Assembly (NCBI GenBank): GCA_029777935.1
Contig: JAKORH010000179.1
Location: 1-18,948 of the forward strand
Direction of reading: 5' to 3'
Length of the DNA stretch: 18,948 bases
From: Pseudomonadota bacterium
GTDB taxonomy: Bacteria; Pseudomonadota; Gammaproteobacteria; Burkholderiales; Burkholderiaceae
Below are positions 6,585 to 15,302 of the stretch, piece after piece. Within the stretch, counting starts at the first letter, position 1; every line of letters begins with the position of its first letter. The notes under the pieces are model-generated. The model ran no database searches and was not told the DNA's origin. It saw nothing but the letters and a program-made list of their open reading frames with translations. The translations under genes and the position numbers were made by a program.

Positions 6585-7793
6585 CTATGCGGTCAGCGGC
6601 AGCGTGATCTGCGGCTCGTTGCCCCACACGATGGTTCGGTTGCGGCCGGACTTCTTCGCCTGCATCAGCGCGGCGTCGGCGTTGCGCAGCAGCCCGTCGG
6701 TGCTGTCGGTGCCGTTCCACTTGGCCACGCCGGCGGAGAAAGTCTGCCGCTCCGGCATCAGCGGCCGCAGTCGCTCGATCAGCGCGCAGGCCTGCTCGGC
6801 GTCGCACGCCGGCAGCACCAGCGTGAATTCCTCGCCGCCGTAGCGCACCAGCATGTCCATCGGACGCAGGTGCGCGCGCCACGCCTCGACCGCGCCGCGC
6901 AGCAGGCGGTCGCCGGCCTGGTGCCCGCGCCGGTCGTTGAAGCGCTTGAAGTGGTCGAAGTCGATCATCACGACCGTCAGCGGATAGGCGATGCGCGCGG
7001 CGCGCGCCAGCTCCACCGGCAGTCGCTCGTCGAGGCCGCGCCGGTTGATCGCGCCGGTCAGCGCGTCCTCGTGCGCGATCTGATCGAGCCGCCGCAACAG
7101 GCCGACGTTGGTGCGCATCGCGCGCCAGCCGATGATGCCCAGCAGCCCCGCCAGCACCAGCGCGACCGCGCTGACCGCGAGCAGGCTGCGGCGCGCGAGC
7201 AGGCCGTACTGCTGCGCGCGCAGCGCCATGTCGTCGACGTGCGCGTGCATCGCCGCCACCAGCTCGGGCAGCGCGGCGTCGATGACGGCGAACTGCGCTT
7301 CGGTCGACACCAGCGCCGTATCGCGCGCGGTCGCGGGTTCGATGCGCCGCGCCGCCGCGTCGTCGTGCACGCGCTGGTCGATCTGCGCCAGGCCGGCGAG
7401 CGCCGCCTCGATGCGCGCGACGCGCTCGGAGGTGGCGGCCGCGTCGAACTCGCGCAGTTCCCGCGCGATGTCCGCCAGCGCGGTGCGCGCCTGCATCACC
7501 GCGCGAAACGCTTCCTCGGCGCGTGTCGGCTCGCCGGGCTGCGCGATGCGCATCGCGTAGCGTACCTGCCAGCGGCGCAGGTCGGCGGCGGCCTGCTGCG
7601 CGGCCAGTGTCTTCTGCGCCAGCGCGAGCGCATCGTCGTAGCGTTCGTGCAGCGCGCCTTCGATGGTCAACGCGCTCAGCGCGAGCGCTACGCCGCAGGC
7701 CATCAGTGCGGCGGCCGCGATGCCGAGCGCAAGCTGCCGCCGCAGCGCGCGGCGCTGTCCGGGGGCTGCGGCGGCAGGCGGCGGCTCGCTCAT
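6585..7793 (-). CDS. Membrane-anchored diguanylate cyclase (GGDEF domain)
   Basis: The product has 402 residues. Membrane segments at about 20-42 and 205-225 flank an alanine-rich, helical extracytoplasmic region resembling a chemoreceptor four-helix sensor. The C-terminal GGDEF domain (about 240-395) has an active-site GGEEF at 319-323. RPMD (310-313) lies five residues before it, the normal product-inhibition I-site. It should therefore make cyclic di-GMP from two GTP and be feedback-limited. No EAL domain is present. An HEDALTGAINRRGL start and an FDHFKRFND stretch confirm the family. It follows the DUF1840 gene by 19 bases with a GGAGAG ribosome-binding site, so these two form an operon. 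Whether creB is part of the same transcript is unclear because of the intervening repeats. Confidence 0.92.
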   Translation of the reverse strand: MSEPPPAAAAPGQRRALRRQLALGIAAAALMACGVALALSALTIEGALHERYDDALALAQKTLAAQQAAADLRRWQVRYAMRIAQPGEPTRAEEAFRAVMQARTALADIARELREFDAAATSERVARIEAALAGLAQIDQRVHDDAAARRIEPATARDTALVSTEAQFAVIDAALPELVAAMHAHVDDMALRAQQYGLLARRSLLAVSAVALVLAGLLGIIGWRAMRTNVGLLRRLDQIAHEDALTGAINRRGLDERLPVELARAARIAYPLTVVMIDFDHFKRFNDRRGHQAGDRLLRGAVEAWRAHLRPMDMLVRYGGEEFTLVLPACDAEQACALIERLRPLMPERQTFSAGVAKWNGTDSTDGLLRNADAALMQAKKSGRNRTIVWGNEPQITLPLTA

Positions 7794-7812
7794 TGCGCTC
7801 TCCGCCCGCGCT

Positions 7813-8139
7813 TCATACTCCCCAGGTCACGTCGACGTTGCGCTTCTGCGCGGCGCGCAGCATCTCCAGCAGCGGATACGCGCGCTGTCCGAGGGTGACC
7901 GCGCGCGCGACAGCGGCAGATTCGTCGTCGTCGCCGCGCTTGGCCTGCGCGGCCTGCAGTTGCGCCTTCTCCTGCTCGACGGCGGCGGTCAGTTTCGCGA
8001 TCGCGTCGGGAAGCTGCAGCGCGGTGATCACGCCGCGTGGCGCGGGGTCCTTGCCGATGATTTCGAACAGCCGGCGCGCGTTCTCCTCGAGATAGAAGAT
8101 TTCGCCCGCGGCCTTGGAGCGGAACACCACCAGCGCCAC
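7813..8139 (-). CDS. DUF1840 domain protein
   Basis: This small soluble protein of 108 residues has the DUF1840 layout: an N-terminal VVFRSKAAGEIFYLEENARRLFEIIG, a central charged helix (about 50-75), and a C-terminal VTLGQRAYPLLEMLRAAQKRNVDVTWGV. The function of the family is unknown; from memory it is found mainly in betaproteobacteria. I chose the GTG at 8137-8139 because GGAGG lies about six bases upstream and because family members begin at this point. A longer version from the ATG at 8170-8172 or 8188-8190 would add residues outside the family pattern and would run into the divergent promoter region. It is the first gene of the minus-strand block. Confidence 0.85.
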   Translation of the reverse strand: MALVVFRSKAAGEIFYLEENARRLFEIIGKDPAPRGVITALQLPDAIAKLTAAVEQEKAQLQAAQAKRGDDDESAAVARAVTLGQRAYPLLEMLRAAQKRNVDVTWGV

Positions 8140-8201
8140 GACGCCCTCCAGGTGATCGTTGCCCGAAACCATTCTAGGCCGAGGCCGCACGGCGGCCTTT
8201 C

Positions 8202-8207
8202 TATAAT
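8202..8207 (+). promoter_or_regulatory. -10 box for the THX gene
   Basis: A perfect TATAAT lies 34 bases before the THX start codon, in the divergent gap with the DUF1840 gene. No good -35 match is seen at 16-18 bases spacing. In this GC-rich DNA an exact -10 in a gap is still persuasive. Confidence 0.6.
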
Positions 8208-8241
8208 CGAATTCCGATCCGATCGCACGATGGAGCTACCA

Positions 8242-8364
8242 ATGGGCAAGGGCGACCTGCGCTCGCGGCGCGGCAAGATCTACAACGGCAGCTACGGCAG
8301 GAAGCGGCCGCACCGGGTGAAGAAGAAGGCGGGCGACGCCAGATCCGCCGGACCGCGCAAGTAG
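8242..8364 (+). CDS. thx: 30S ribosomal protein THX
   Basis: The gene encodes 40 residues beginning MGKGDLRSRRGKIYNGSYGR. That is the THX (bTHX) pattern of glycine, lysine and arginine residues known from Thermus and from many proteobacterial genomes. THX is a very basic peptide that inserts into the head of the small ribosomal subunit. The core family protein is about 25-30 residues; here a basic tail (HRVKKKAGDARSAGPRK) is added. The ATG at 8242 has a GGAG ribosome-binding site six bases upstream, whereas an in-frame ATG at 8230 has none and lacks the family start. An inverted repeat (8376-8381 with 8390-8395) follows the stop and may mark a transcript end. Confidence 0.9.
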   Translation: MGKGDLRSRRGKIYNGSYGRKRPHRVKKKAGDARSAGPRK

Positions 8365-8402
8365 CCGCGCTGCGACGAGCCGGGCGACGGGCTCGCACCT
8401 GT

Positions 8403-8954
8403 GTGCGCAGCGTACTGTTCGCGTTCGCCTGCGCGCTGCTCGCGATTGCGTGCAGCCCCAGGTTCGACTGGCGCGAGATCAAGTCGGCCGAAGGCGGTTT
8501 CGCGCTGCTGATGCCCGAGAAGCCGCAGACGGTCACGCGCGATGTAGCCTTCGACGGCCGCACGATCTCGATGACGATGGTGTCCACCGGCGTCGGGCCG
8601 ACGCTGTTCGCCGCTGGCGTGGCGCGCGTGCCGGCCGAGGCGGTCGCGCCCGCGCAGCTCGACGCCACGCTCGCGAAGTTTCGCGATGCGCTGGTGCGCA
8701 ACATCGACGGGCAGACGACGCGGGTCGAGCCGATCGCGCTGCCGGCCGCCGCCGCGGCCGGCCACGCCGCGCGCGGCGGCGAGGCGTTCGCGGCCAGGGG
8801 TCACGTCGGTACGGACCGGCGCGCGGGTGAACTTGCCGCGCGTCTGTATGTGGTCGATGATCGCGTGTACGAAGTGGTGGCCATGGGCGCCGAGGGCGAA
8901 CTGACCGCCGATGCGCTCGACATGTTCTTTTCTTCCTTTCGCCTCACGCAATAG
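8403..8954 (+). CDS. Putative lipoprotein, function unknown
   Basis: The product has 183 residues, with a GTG start. The first 18 residues form a lipoprotein-type signal ending LLAIAC, so Cys18 is the likely lipidated residue (the box is imperfect, with Ala at -3). The remainder has no domain I can name. It opens FDWREIKSAEGGFALLMPEKP, contains an alanine-rich middle, and ends with DALDMFFSSFRLTQ. This framework, 'content of a protein that may be a simple beta-sheet lipoprotein with a final FFxSF', resembles small exported hypothetical proteins but gives no function. It lies 38 bases after THX and 15 bases before the aminotransferase gene. The start has only a weak ribosome-binding site. Confidence 0.75.
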   Translation: MRSVLFAFACALLAIACSPRFDWREIKSAEGGFALLMPEKPQTVTRDVAFDGRTISMTMVSTGVGPTLFAAGVARVPAEAVAPAQLDATLAKFRDALVRNIDGQTTRVEPIALPAAAAAGHAARGGEAFAARGHVGTDRRAGELAARLYVVDDRVYEVVAMGAEGELTADALDMFFSSFRLTQ

Positions 8955-8969
8955 GACAAGGGGGCTTCG

Positions 8970-10307
8970 ATGAAACTCGAGAATCCGCTGACCGGTTCGA
9001 TGGTGTCGCTCGACGAATGGTGGATGCCGTTCACGGCCAACCGGCAGTTCAAGGCGGCGCCGCGGCTGCTGGCGCGCGCCGAGGGCATGTACTACTGGAC
9101 GCCCGACGGCCGCCAGGTGCTCGACGGCACCGCCGGGTTGTGGTGCGTGAACGCGGGCCACAACCGCAAGCCGATCGTCGAGGCGGTGCAGCGGCAGGCG
9201 GCGACAATGGACTATGCGCCGCCGTTCAACCTCGGCCACCCGGTCGGGTTCGAGGCCGCCACCGCGGTGGCGGCGATCACGCCGCCGGGCATGCAGCGCG
9301 TGTTCTTCACCAACTCCGGCTCGGAGTCGGCCGATACCTCGATCAAGATCGCGCTCGCCTATCACCGCGCGCGGGGCGAACCCGGACGGCGAATCATCAT
9401 CGGGCGCGAGCGCGGCTACCACGGCGTGAACGTCGGCGGCACGACGGCCGGCGGTATCCCCGGCAACCGCAAGGCCTTCCCGACGCTGATGGCGGGGGTG
9501 GACCACATGCGCGCCACGCACGATCTGGCGCGCAACGCGTTCTCGCGCGGGCAGCCGGCGCACGGCGCCGAATTCGCCGACGACCTGGAGAAGCTGATCC
9601 TGTTCCACGACGCGAGCAACGTCGCCGCGGTGATCGTCGAGCCGATGGCGGGCTCGGCCGGCGTCCTGGTCCCGCCGCAGGGATATCTGGAAAAGCTGCG
9701 CGCGACCTGCGACAAGTACGGCGTGCTGCTGATCTTCGATGAGGTCATCACCGGGTTCGGGCGGCTCGGCACGCCGTTCGCCGCGCAGCGCTTCAACGTC
9801 CGGCCCGACATGATCAATTGCGCCAAGGCGATCAACAACGCCGCGGTGCCGATGGGCGCGGTGATCGTGAAGAACGAGATCCACGACGCGATCGTCAACG
9901 CGGCGCCCGAAGGCCAGATCGAGTTCCTGCACGGCTACACCTACTCGGGCCACCCGCTCGCCTGTGCGGCGGTGATCGCCACGCAGAAGCTGTACGCCGA
10001 GGAGAAGCTGTTCGATCGGGCGCGCCAGATGGAGCCGGTGTTCGAAGCGGCGCTGCATTCGCTGAAGGGCGCGCGGCACGTGATCGACATTCGCAACGTC
10101 GGCATGGTCGGCGGCATCGAGCTGGAGCCGCGCACGGGCGCCCCCGGACGGCGCGGACTCGAGATGCACGTGAAGTGTTTCGAGGCCGGCGCGCTGGTGC
10201 GCTTCACCGGCGATATCCTGGCGCTCAGCCCCCCGCTGATTATCGAGAAGGCCGAGATCGAGCGGCTGATCGAGACGATCCGCACCGCGCTGAAAGGGGT
10301 CGAATAG
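8970..10307 (+). CDS. Beta-alanine:pyruvate-type omega-aminotransferase (class III, PLP)
   Basis: The product has 445 residues, full length for class-III omega-amino acid:pyruvate aminotransferases. PLP-site features are NSGSESADTSIKIA (phosphate cup), the YHGVNVGGTTAGG stretch, Asp257 in IFDEVITGFGR (pairs with the pyridine nitrogen) and Lys286 in NCAKAINNAAVPMGAV (Schiff-base lysine). The N-terminal LDEWWMPFTANRQFKAAPR and DGTAGLWCVNAGH match beta-alanine:pyruvate transaminases such as Pseudomonas BauA. The expected reaction is beta-alanine plus pyruvate to malonate semialdehyde plus alanine, in the cytoplasm. The downstream semialdehyde dehydrogenase fits as the next step. Related enzymes use taurine or other omega-amines, so the exact substrate is not proven. 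A ribosome-binding site (AAGGGG) precedes the ATG. Confidence 0.92.
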   Translation: MKLENPLTGSMVSLDEWWMPFTANRQFKAAPRLLARAEGMYYWTPDGRQVLDGTAGLWCVNAGHNRKPIVEAVQRQAATMDYAPPFNLGHPVGFEAATAVAAITPPGMQRVFFTNSGSESADTSIKIALAYHRARGEPGRRIIIGRERGYHGVNVGGTTAGGIPGNRKAFPTLMAGVDHMRATHDLARNAFSRGQPAHGAEFADDLEKLILFHDASNVAAVIVEPMAGSAGVLVPPQGYLEKLRATCDKYGVLLIFDEVITGFGRLGTPFAAQRFNVRPDMINCAKAINNAAVPMGAVIVKNEIHDAIVNAAPEGQIEFLHGYTYSGHPLACAAVIATQKLYAEEKLFDRARQMEPVFEAALHSLKGARHVIDIRNVGMVGGIELEPRTGAPGRRGLEMHVKCFEAGALVRFTGDILALSPPLIIEKAEIERLIETIRTALKGVE

Positions 10308-10336
10308 ACGGCGCTCGAATAGACGATCCGCGTGCT

Positions 10337-10369
10337 GGCGCGGGCGCCCGCGCCGGCGCAGACTCTGCG
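10337..10369. terminator. Tandem hairpins after the aminotransferase gene
   Basis: A perfect 18-bp palindrome (10337-10354, GGCGCGGGCGCCCGCGCC) is followed by a 6-bp-arm hairpin (10357-10369, CGCAGA-C-TCTGCG). No T-tract follows, so the element could pause transcription, stabilise the upstream message or do nothing. Just upstream, CGAATAGACG is duplicated (10301-10310 and 10315-10324), spanning the stop codon. Confidence 0.4.
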
Positions 10370-10408
10370 TGCCGCGCCGCTGTGTCCGGCGCGAGAGAGG
10401 AGGCTGCC

Positions 10409-10888
10409 ATGTCGATGCCGTCACGTCTGTCGAACTACCTGCAACGGTGCGGAGCCAGCTACGAACTGTGTTCGCACCCGCACAGCCGGTGCAGCGCGGA
10501 GACCGCGCGCGCGGCGCACGTCACGCCGCATCAGCTCGCCAAATCGGTGATCCTCGAGGACGACCACGGCTGCGTGATGGCCGTGCTGCCGTCCGACGCG
10601 CAGGTCAACGTCGGGCAACTCGCACGCATGCTGGGACGCGATCGGCTCCACCTGTCCGACGAGCCGCGGATCGCCGAACTCTTCTACGACTGCGATCTGG
10701 GTGCGGTGCCGGCGATCGGCATGGCCTGGGGCATGGAGACGGTCGTCGACGATGAACTCGAGACCAATTCCGAGGTCTTCATCGAAGCTGGCGACCACGA
10801 AATGCTTCTCCGGATGTCGCGCGACGAGTTCTGCGCGATGATGAGCGACGCACGCCACGGCAATTTCTGCAAGACGATGATCCACTGA
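10409..10888 (+). CDS. YbaK/ProX-type aminoacyl-tRNA deacylase
   Basis: The product is a single domain of 159 residues. [33 protein letters not shown] is the characteristic block of the YbaK/EbsC editing domain, with its conserved lysine in LAKSV. Later segments ([19 protein letters not shown], then [17 protein letters not shown]) match the family's substrate-pocket region. Family knowledge: these enzymes hydrolyse mischarged tRNAs such as Cys-tRNA-Pro or Ala-tRNA-Pro, but several YbaK-like members have other or unknown substrates. The ATG at 10409 has a perfect AGGAGG five bases upstream. It sits between two genes of omega-amino acid breakdown and ends 10 bases before the dehydrogenase start, so it is very likely co-expressed with the latter. 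The reason for this placement is not known. Confidence 0.85.
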   Translation: MSMPSRLSNYLQRCGASYELCSHPHSRCSAETARAAHVTPHQLAKSVILEDDHGCVMAVLPSDAQVNVGQLARMLGRDRLHLSDEPRIAELFYDCDLGAVPAIGMAWGMETVVDDELETNSEVFIEAGDHEMLLRMSRDEFCAMMSDARHGNFCKTMIH

Positions 10889-10898
10889 GCAGGAAACG

Positions 10899-12411
<1,513 letters not shown>

Positions 12412-12413
<2 letters not shown>

Positions 12414-12467
12414 CGCATCGGTCCGAGAGCAAGCGCGCAGCGCGCGGCGATCGGAAACCGATGCGTC
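12412..12467. terminator. Inverted repeat at the mmsA stop
   Basis: GACGCATCGGT (12412-12422) overlaps the mmsA stop and is repeated in inverted form as ACCGATGCGTC (12457-12467). The arms are perfect over 11 bases with a 34-base GC-rich interior that can itself pair. No T-run follows. It is a possible transcript end, abutting the palindromic element that begins at 12463. Confidence 0.45.
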
Positions 12468-12538
12468 ATCCCCGCGAAAGCGGGGATCCAGACCGGTACA
12501 TCAAAGACACTGGATTCCCGCTTACGCGGGCATGACGC
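12463..12538. repeat. 76-bp palindromic repeat element (REP/MITE-like)
   Basis: The left arm (12463-12491) contains CCCCGC-GAAA-GCGGGG and ends ATCCAG. The right arm (12510-12538) starts CTGGAT and contains CCCGC-TTAC-GCGGG. The two arms are also nearly complementary to each other, from GCGTCAT at one end to ATGACGC at the other. This is the layout of a very widespread proteobacterial intergenic repeat, known to me from the peptide signature (PVWIPAFAGMT) its translation leaves in spurious ORFs. It has no coding content. Confidence 0.85.
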
Positions 12539-12735
12539 GTCGTCGTGCACTCCGCGGTGTCGTCGCCGCGAATGCGCGAACCACACATGCGAGCGCCATC
12601 CGACGTCCGGCTGATGCGCCTGTAACCGCGGAAACGCCCGTAGCACTTTCTTACCCGGACTGCGTCGACGCACCGCGAGCCGCGTCGTTACTGTGCGCAT
12701 GGGGTCATCCCATGGCACACCGATGGAGAGGAAGG
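12539..12735. other. Remainder of the 322-bp gap after mmsA
   Basis: Between the repeat element and the next gene I see no convincing gene, RNA or promoter. The region is less GC-rich near 12640-12660, where a promoter for the following exported protein might lie, but no -35/-10 pair stands out. Confidence 0.4.
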
Positions 12736-13311
12736 ATGAATCGCAAGCACATCATCGCGGCGCTGTTGGCCGCGGCGTCCGTACCGGCCTTCGCGCAGAC
12801 CGGCATCGTCCAGCGCGACGTGAACCAGCAGCAACGGATCGAGCAGGGTCTGCAGTCGGGACAGTTGACCAGCAAGGAAGCCGGCCGCCTGGAGCGCGAA
12901 CAGACGCGAATCGAAGGCACCGAGGCCCGCGCGCTGCGCGACGGCAACCTGTCGCCGCAGGAAAAGGCGCGCATCACGCAGATGCAGAACCAGGCGAGCC
13001 GCGACGTATACCGCCAAAGGCACGACGCGCAGACCGGCGATCCGAACTCGGCATCGTCGAAGCGGATGCAGGGCGCGGTCCAGCGCGACATCAATCAGCA
13101 GAAGCGCATCGAGCAGGGCGTGCAGTCGGGCGCGCTGACGAACCATGAAGCGGCCAGGCTCGAGCACGGCCAGGCGCACGACACGCGGCTGCAGGCGCGC
13201 GCCGCGGCCGACGGGCACGTCGGCGCCCGCGAGTCGCGCCGGCTGCAGCACGCGGAGAACGTGCAGAGCAAGCGCATCTTCCGTCAGAAGCACGACGCGC
13301 AGACGAAGTAG
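12736..13311 (+). CDS. Exported protein of two tandem repeats, function unknown
   Basis: The product has 191 residues. A clear signal peptide (MNRKHIIAALLAAASVPAFA, cut before Gln21) is followed by two copies of an ~80-residue unit: about 23-103 (IVQRDVNQQQRIEQGLQSG ... VYRQRHDAQTGD) and about 113-191 (AVQRDINQQKRIEQGVQSG ... IFRQKHDAQTK). Within each unit two short stretches recur with the pattern G-x-[LV]-[ST/G]-x-x-E, for example GQLTSKEAGRLE, DGNLSPQEKARI, GALTNHEAARLE and DGHVGARESRRL. They look like degenerate EF-hand-like helix-turn-helix pieces. The protein is rich in Gln, Arg and Glu and probably all-helical and periplasmic. I recall similar hypothetical proteins in betaproteobacteria but no function. 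GGAG/GAGG lies just before the ATG. Confidence 0.85.
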   Translation: MNRKHIIAALLAAASVPAFAQTGIVQRDVNQQQRIEQGLQSGQLTSKEAGRLEREQTRIEGTEARALRDGNLSPQEKARITQMQNQASRDVYRQRHDAQTGDPNSASSKRMQGAVQRDINQQKRIEQGVQSGALTNHEAARLEHGQAHDTRLQARAAADGHVGARESRRLQHAENVQSKRIFRQKHDAQTK

Positions 13312-13324
13312 CCGCGGCAAGGTC

Positions 13325-13351
13325 GGCGGGTGCGCCGCTGGCGGCCCGCCG
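13325..13351. terminator. Possible shared terminator between convergent genes
   Basis: GGCGGG and CCCGCC arms enclose a GC-rich loop between the stop codons of two converging genes (13311 and 13356). The position suits a bidirectional terminator, but no T-tract is present. Confidence 0.4.
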
Positions 13352-13355
13352 GTGT

Positions 13356-14060
13356 TCACGGGCTCGCGACGATCGTCACCTCGGCGCGCCGCGCTTCCGC
13401 GGCGCCCGCGTCGCCCTCCGCCTGCTCGGGCATGGAGACGATGACGCGCTCGCGCTTGATGCCGGCGCGCTGAAGCGCGGCGCGCACGGCGAACGCGCGG
13501 CGCTGCGCCAGATCCTCGTTGTAATGCCGATCGCCCAGCCCGTCATGAAAGCCGATGACTTGCGCGTTGGCGTCGGGATGTGCCCTGAGGAAGGCAACGA
13601 TCGGCGCCAGCGCGTGGCGTGAGCCGGCTGACAATCGGTCGCTGTCGAAAGCGAAGTACACGACTGCGCCCGGCTCCTCCGTGGTCTCTGGTCCGGCCGG
13701 CACGGTGGACGCTGGTGCCGCGGCGGCGGGCGGTTCCGTCAGTGCGGTTGCGGCCTGCGCCCGCGGCTCGGCGTCTGCCATGGGCGGCCGCGACGCGGCC
13801 GGCGCGGGCGTGGCAGGTTCGAGCTGAGCCGGAAGGGGCGCGGGACGCGCCGGTGGCGACGATTCCGTCGGTGCAGCAGTGGCCGGCGCCGCTGCCGTGG
13901 CCACCGCGTGGCCCCCGGCGCGGCAATCAAGCCAGGTCATCGGCCCGATGCCAGCGAAGGGCAGCGCGATCAGCGCGCCCAACAGCACCAGCGCGCCGAT
14001 CGCGTGGCGGCCATTCGAGTGCGGGTACAACGCAACGTCCGCGGCAGGGACTGCAGTCAT
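13356..14060 (-). CDS. OmpA-C-like peptidoglycan-associated protein
   Basis: The product has 234 residues. An N-terminal membrane segment (about 20-42) anchors it. A long proline/alanine/threonine-rich linker (about 50-130) follows. A C-terminal OmpA-like domain (about 132-234) opens VVYFAFDSDRLSAGSRHALAPIVAFL and contains VIGFHDGLGDRHYNEDLAQRRAFAVRAAL. The Asp of the HDG stretch and the Arg of AQRRA correspond to the diaminopimelate-binding pair of OmpA. It should bind peptidoglycan from the inner-membrane side, like the MotB/OmpA-C group. It begins 18 bases after the upstream coiled-coil gene with a strong GGAGGAGAGG ribosome-binding site, so the two are co-translated and may act together. 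Confidence 0.85.
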   Translation of the reverse strand: MTAVPAADVALYPHSNGRHAIGALVLLGALIALPFAGIGPMTWLDCRAGGHAVATAAAPATAAPTESSPPARPAPLPAQLEPATPAPAASRPPMADAEPRAQAATALTEPPAAAAPASTVPAGPETTEEPGAVVYFAFDSDRLSAGSRHALAPIVAFLRAHPDANAQVIGFHDGLGDRHYNEDLAQRRAFAVRAALQRAGIKRERVIVSMPEQAEGDAGAAEARRAEVTIVASP

Positions 14061-14078
14061 CCTCTCCTCCGGTGGCCG

Positions 14079-15212
14079 CTATCTGGACCTGGGGGCCGCA
14101 AGCACGGCCTGCAGCGCCGCCAAGGTCGTCCAGCGATTGTTCGCGGCCAGCAGCGCCTGGTCGGCCCAACTGTGCGGGTCGATCAGACCGACACCGGGCC
14201 CGCCGCGCCGGAGCACCTCGCGTATCTGCGCCGGCGTCAGTTGCGCCAGCGCGCCGAAGCTCTCGATGCCGGCGTCGCGCAGCAGCGCGGCGATCGCCGC
14301 GCCGACGCCTTTGATGATCTCGAATTCGCCGTCGTGCTTCACATCGAAGCCTGCCGCGCGCGCCGCGCCGTGATCGAGGGGCGGCGGCGCTTCGAGTTGC
14401 GCGAGCTTCGTCTCGCATTCGGCCAGACGGTTCTGCAGGCTGCGCACCCGCGCCTGAATGTCGGCGCGCTCGCGTTCGCGATCCACCCGCGCGCCCGCGA
14501 CCAGGGTTTCCTGCAGAGACTTCAGCGCACGCCAGTGGTTGCGCGTGGCCAGCAGCGCCTGCTCGGGCCAGGCGTCGGGATCGATGGCGCGAAGTTCGCT
14601 GCCGCCTTCGGCCAGTATCGCGCGCAGCCGGGCCGGCGCGCTCTGCGCCAGTTCGTGCAGCGTGGCCACCCCGCCCGCCGTGAGCAGCGTAGCCACCTTC
14701 GCGTCCACGCCGGCCACGAGCGTCAGGTCGTCCGGCCCGCCGGGTACAAAGCCGGCGGCGCGCGCCGCCTCGGAATCGAACGCGGGCGGCTGCAGGCGCA
14801 ACACTTCGCCCTCGAGCTCGGAGGCACGCCGGCGTTGCACGGCGAGCTGCTGCTCGAACTCGCCCGCGCGTTCGCGCCAATACGCGGCCTCGCGTTCGCG
14901 CGCTCCGGGCGCCGTCGTGTCCGGCACGACCCTTTCGATCGGCACTTCGACGATCTTCTCGACGGTCGCGGTCGGCGCCGCTTCGAGCGCGCGCACGCGT
15001 TCGCGCAATGCTTCGGCAGCGGCGGCTTCCTGCTCCAGCGCGGCGATGCGATCGAGGTGCGCCGGGTTGTCGACCGGCTTCTCGATCACGCGCTCGACCG
15101 GCGTCAGCGCGGCGCGCGCGCCGCGTCCGACGAGCCAGCTCGCCAGCCACCCGAGCAGCGTGCCGAGCACGATCCACCACAGAAGGCAGGTCACCATGGA
15201 CAGCAGCGGCAT
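14079..15212 (-). CDS. Membrane-anchored coiled-coil protein with two helix-hairpin-helix-like repeats
   Basis: The product has 377 residues. An N-terminal membrane segment (about 5-28, MVTCLLWWIVLGTLLGWLASWLV) is followed by an alanine- and glutamate-rich coiled coil (about 50-150). Two copies of a module come next: one with LTLVAGVDAKVATLLTAGGV and one with FEIIKGVGAAIAALLRDAGI. Each continues through AQSAP/AQLTP to a closing IDPxxWxxQALLAxxNxWxxLxxLQ. The modules resemble the helix-hairpin-helix 'IKGIGPKI' domains seen fused to various envelope proteins, which bind DNA or proteins in other contexts. No function is established. The frame stays open a further 1.2 kb upstream, but the ATG at 15210-15212 with GAGGAG before it fits the hydrophobic start. 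It is co-transcribed with the OmpA-C-like gene. Confidence 0.82.
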   Translation of the reverse strand: MPLLSMVTCLLWWIVLGTLLGWLASWLVGRGARAALTPVERVIEKPVDNPAHLDRIAALEQEAAAAEALRERVRALEAAPTATVEKIVEVPIERVVPDTTAPGAREREAAYWRERAGEFEQQLAVQRRRASELEGEVLRLQPPAFDSEAARAAGFVPGGPDDLTLVAGVDAKVATLLTAGGVATLHELAQSAPARLRAILAEGGSELRAIDPDAWPEQALLATRNHWRALKSLQETLVAGARVDRERERADIQARVRSLQNRLAECETKLAQLEAPPPLDHGAARAAGFDVKHDGEFEIIKGVGAAIAALLRDAGIESFGALAQLTPAQIREVLRRGGPGVGLIDPHSWADQALLAANNRWTTLAALQAVLAAPRSR

Positions 15213-15254
15213 CGGACTCCTCGCAGGCGAACGCGGCCCGGTTGATACCGTGCG

Positions 15255-15282
15255 CGCCGCACGACCGCAATCCCGTGCGGCG
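15255..15282. repeat. Inverted repeat in the divergent gap before the RatA-like gene
   Basis: CGCCGCACG (15255-15263) and CGTGCGGCG (15274-15282) form a perfect 9-bp dyad with a 10-base loop. It lies between the coiled-coil gene (minus) and the RatA-like fusion (plus), about 20 bases before the latter's start. It could be an operator serving either gene. Confidence 0.45.
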
Positions 15283-15302
15283 GCACGAGGCACAATCGCG
15301 AC

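Noticed and set aside
6487..6882. N-terminal extension of creB
   Set aside because: The frame is open into the cyclase gene, but the receiver domain starts at MSGPRILVVEDE as in CreB, and the extension reads through repeats.
8292..10424. 710-codon minus-strand open frame
   Set aside because: It lies opposite the lipoprotein and aminotransferase genes and has shadow-type composition without recognisable motifs.
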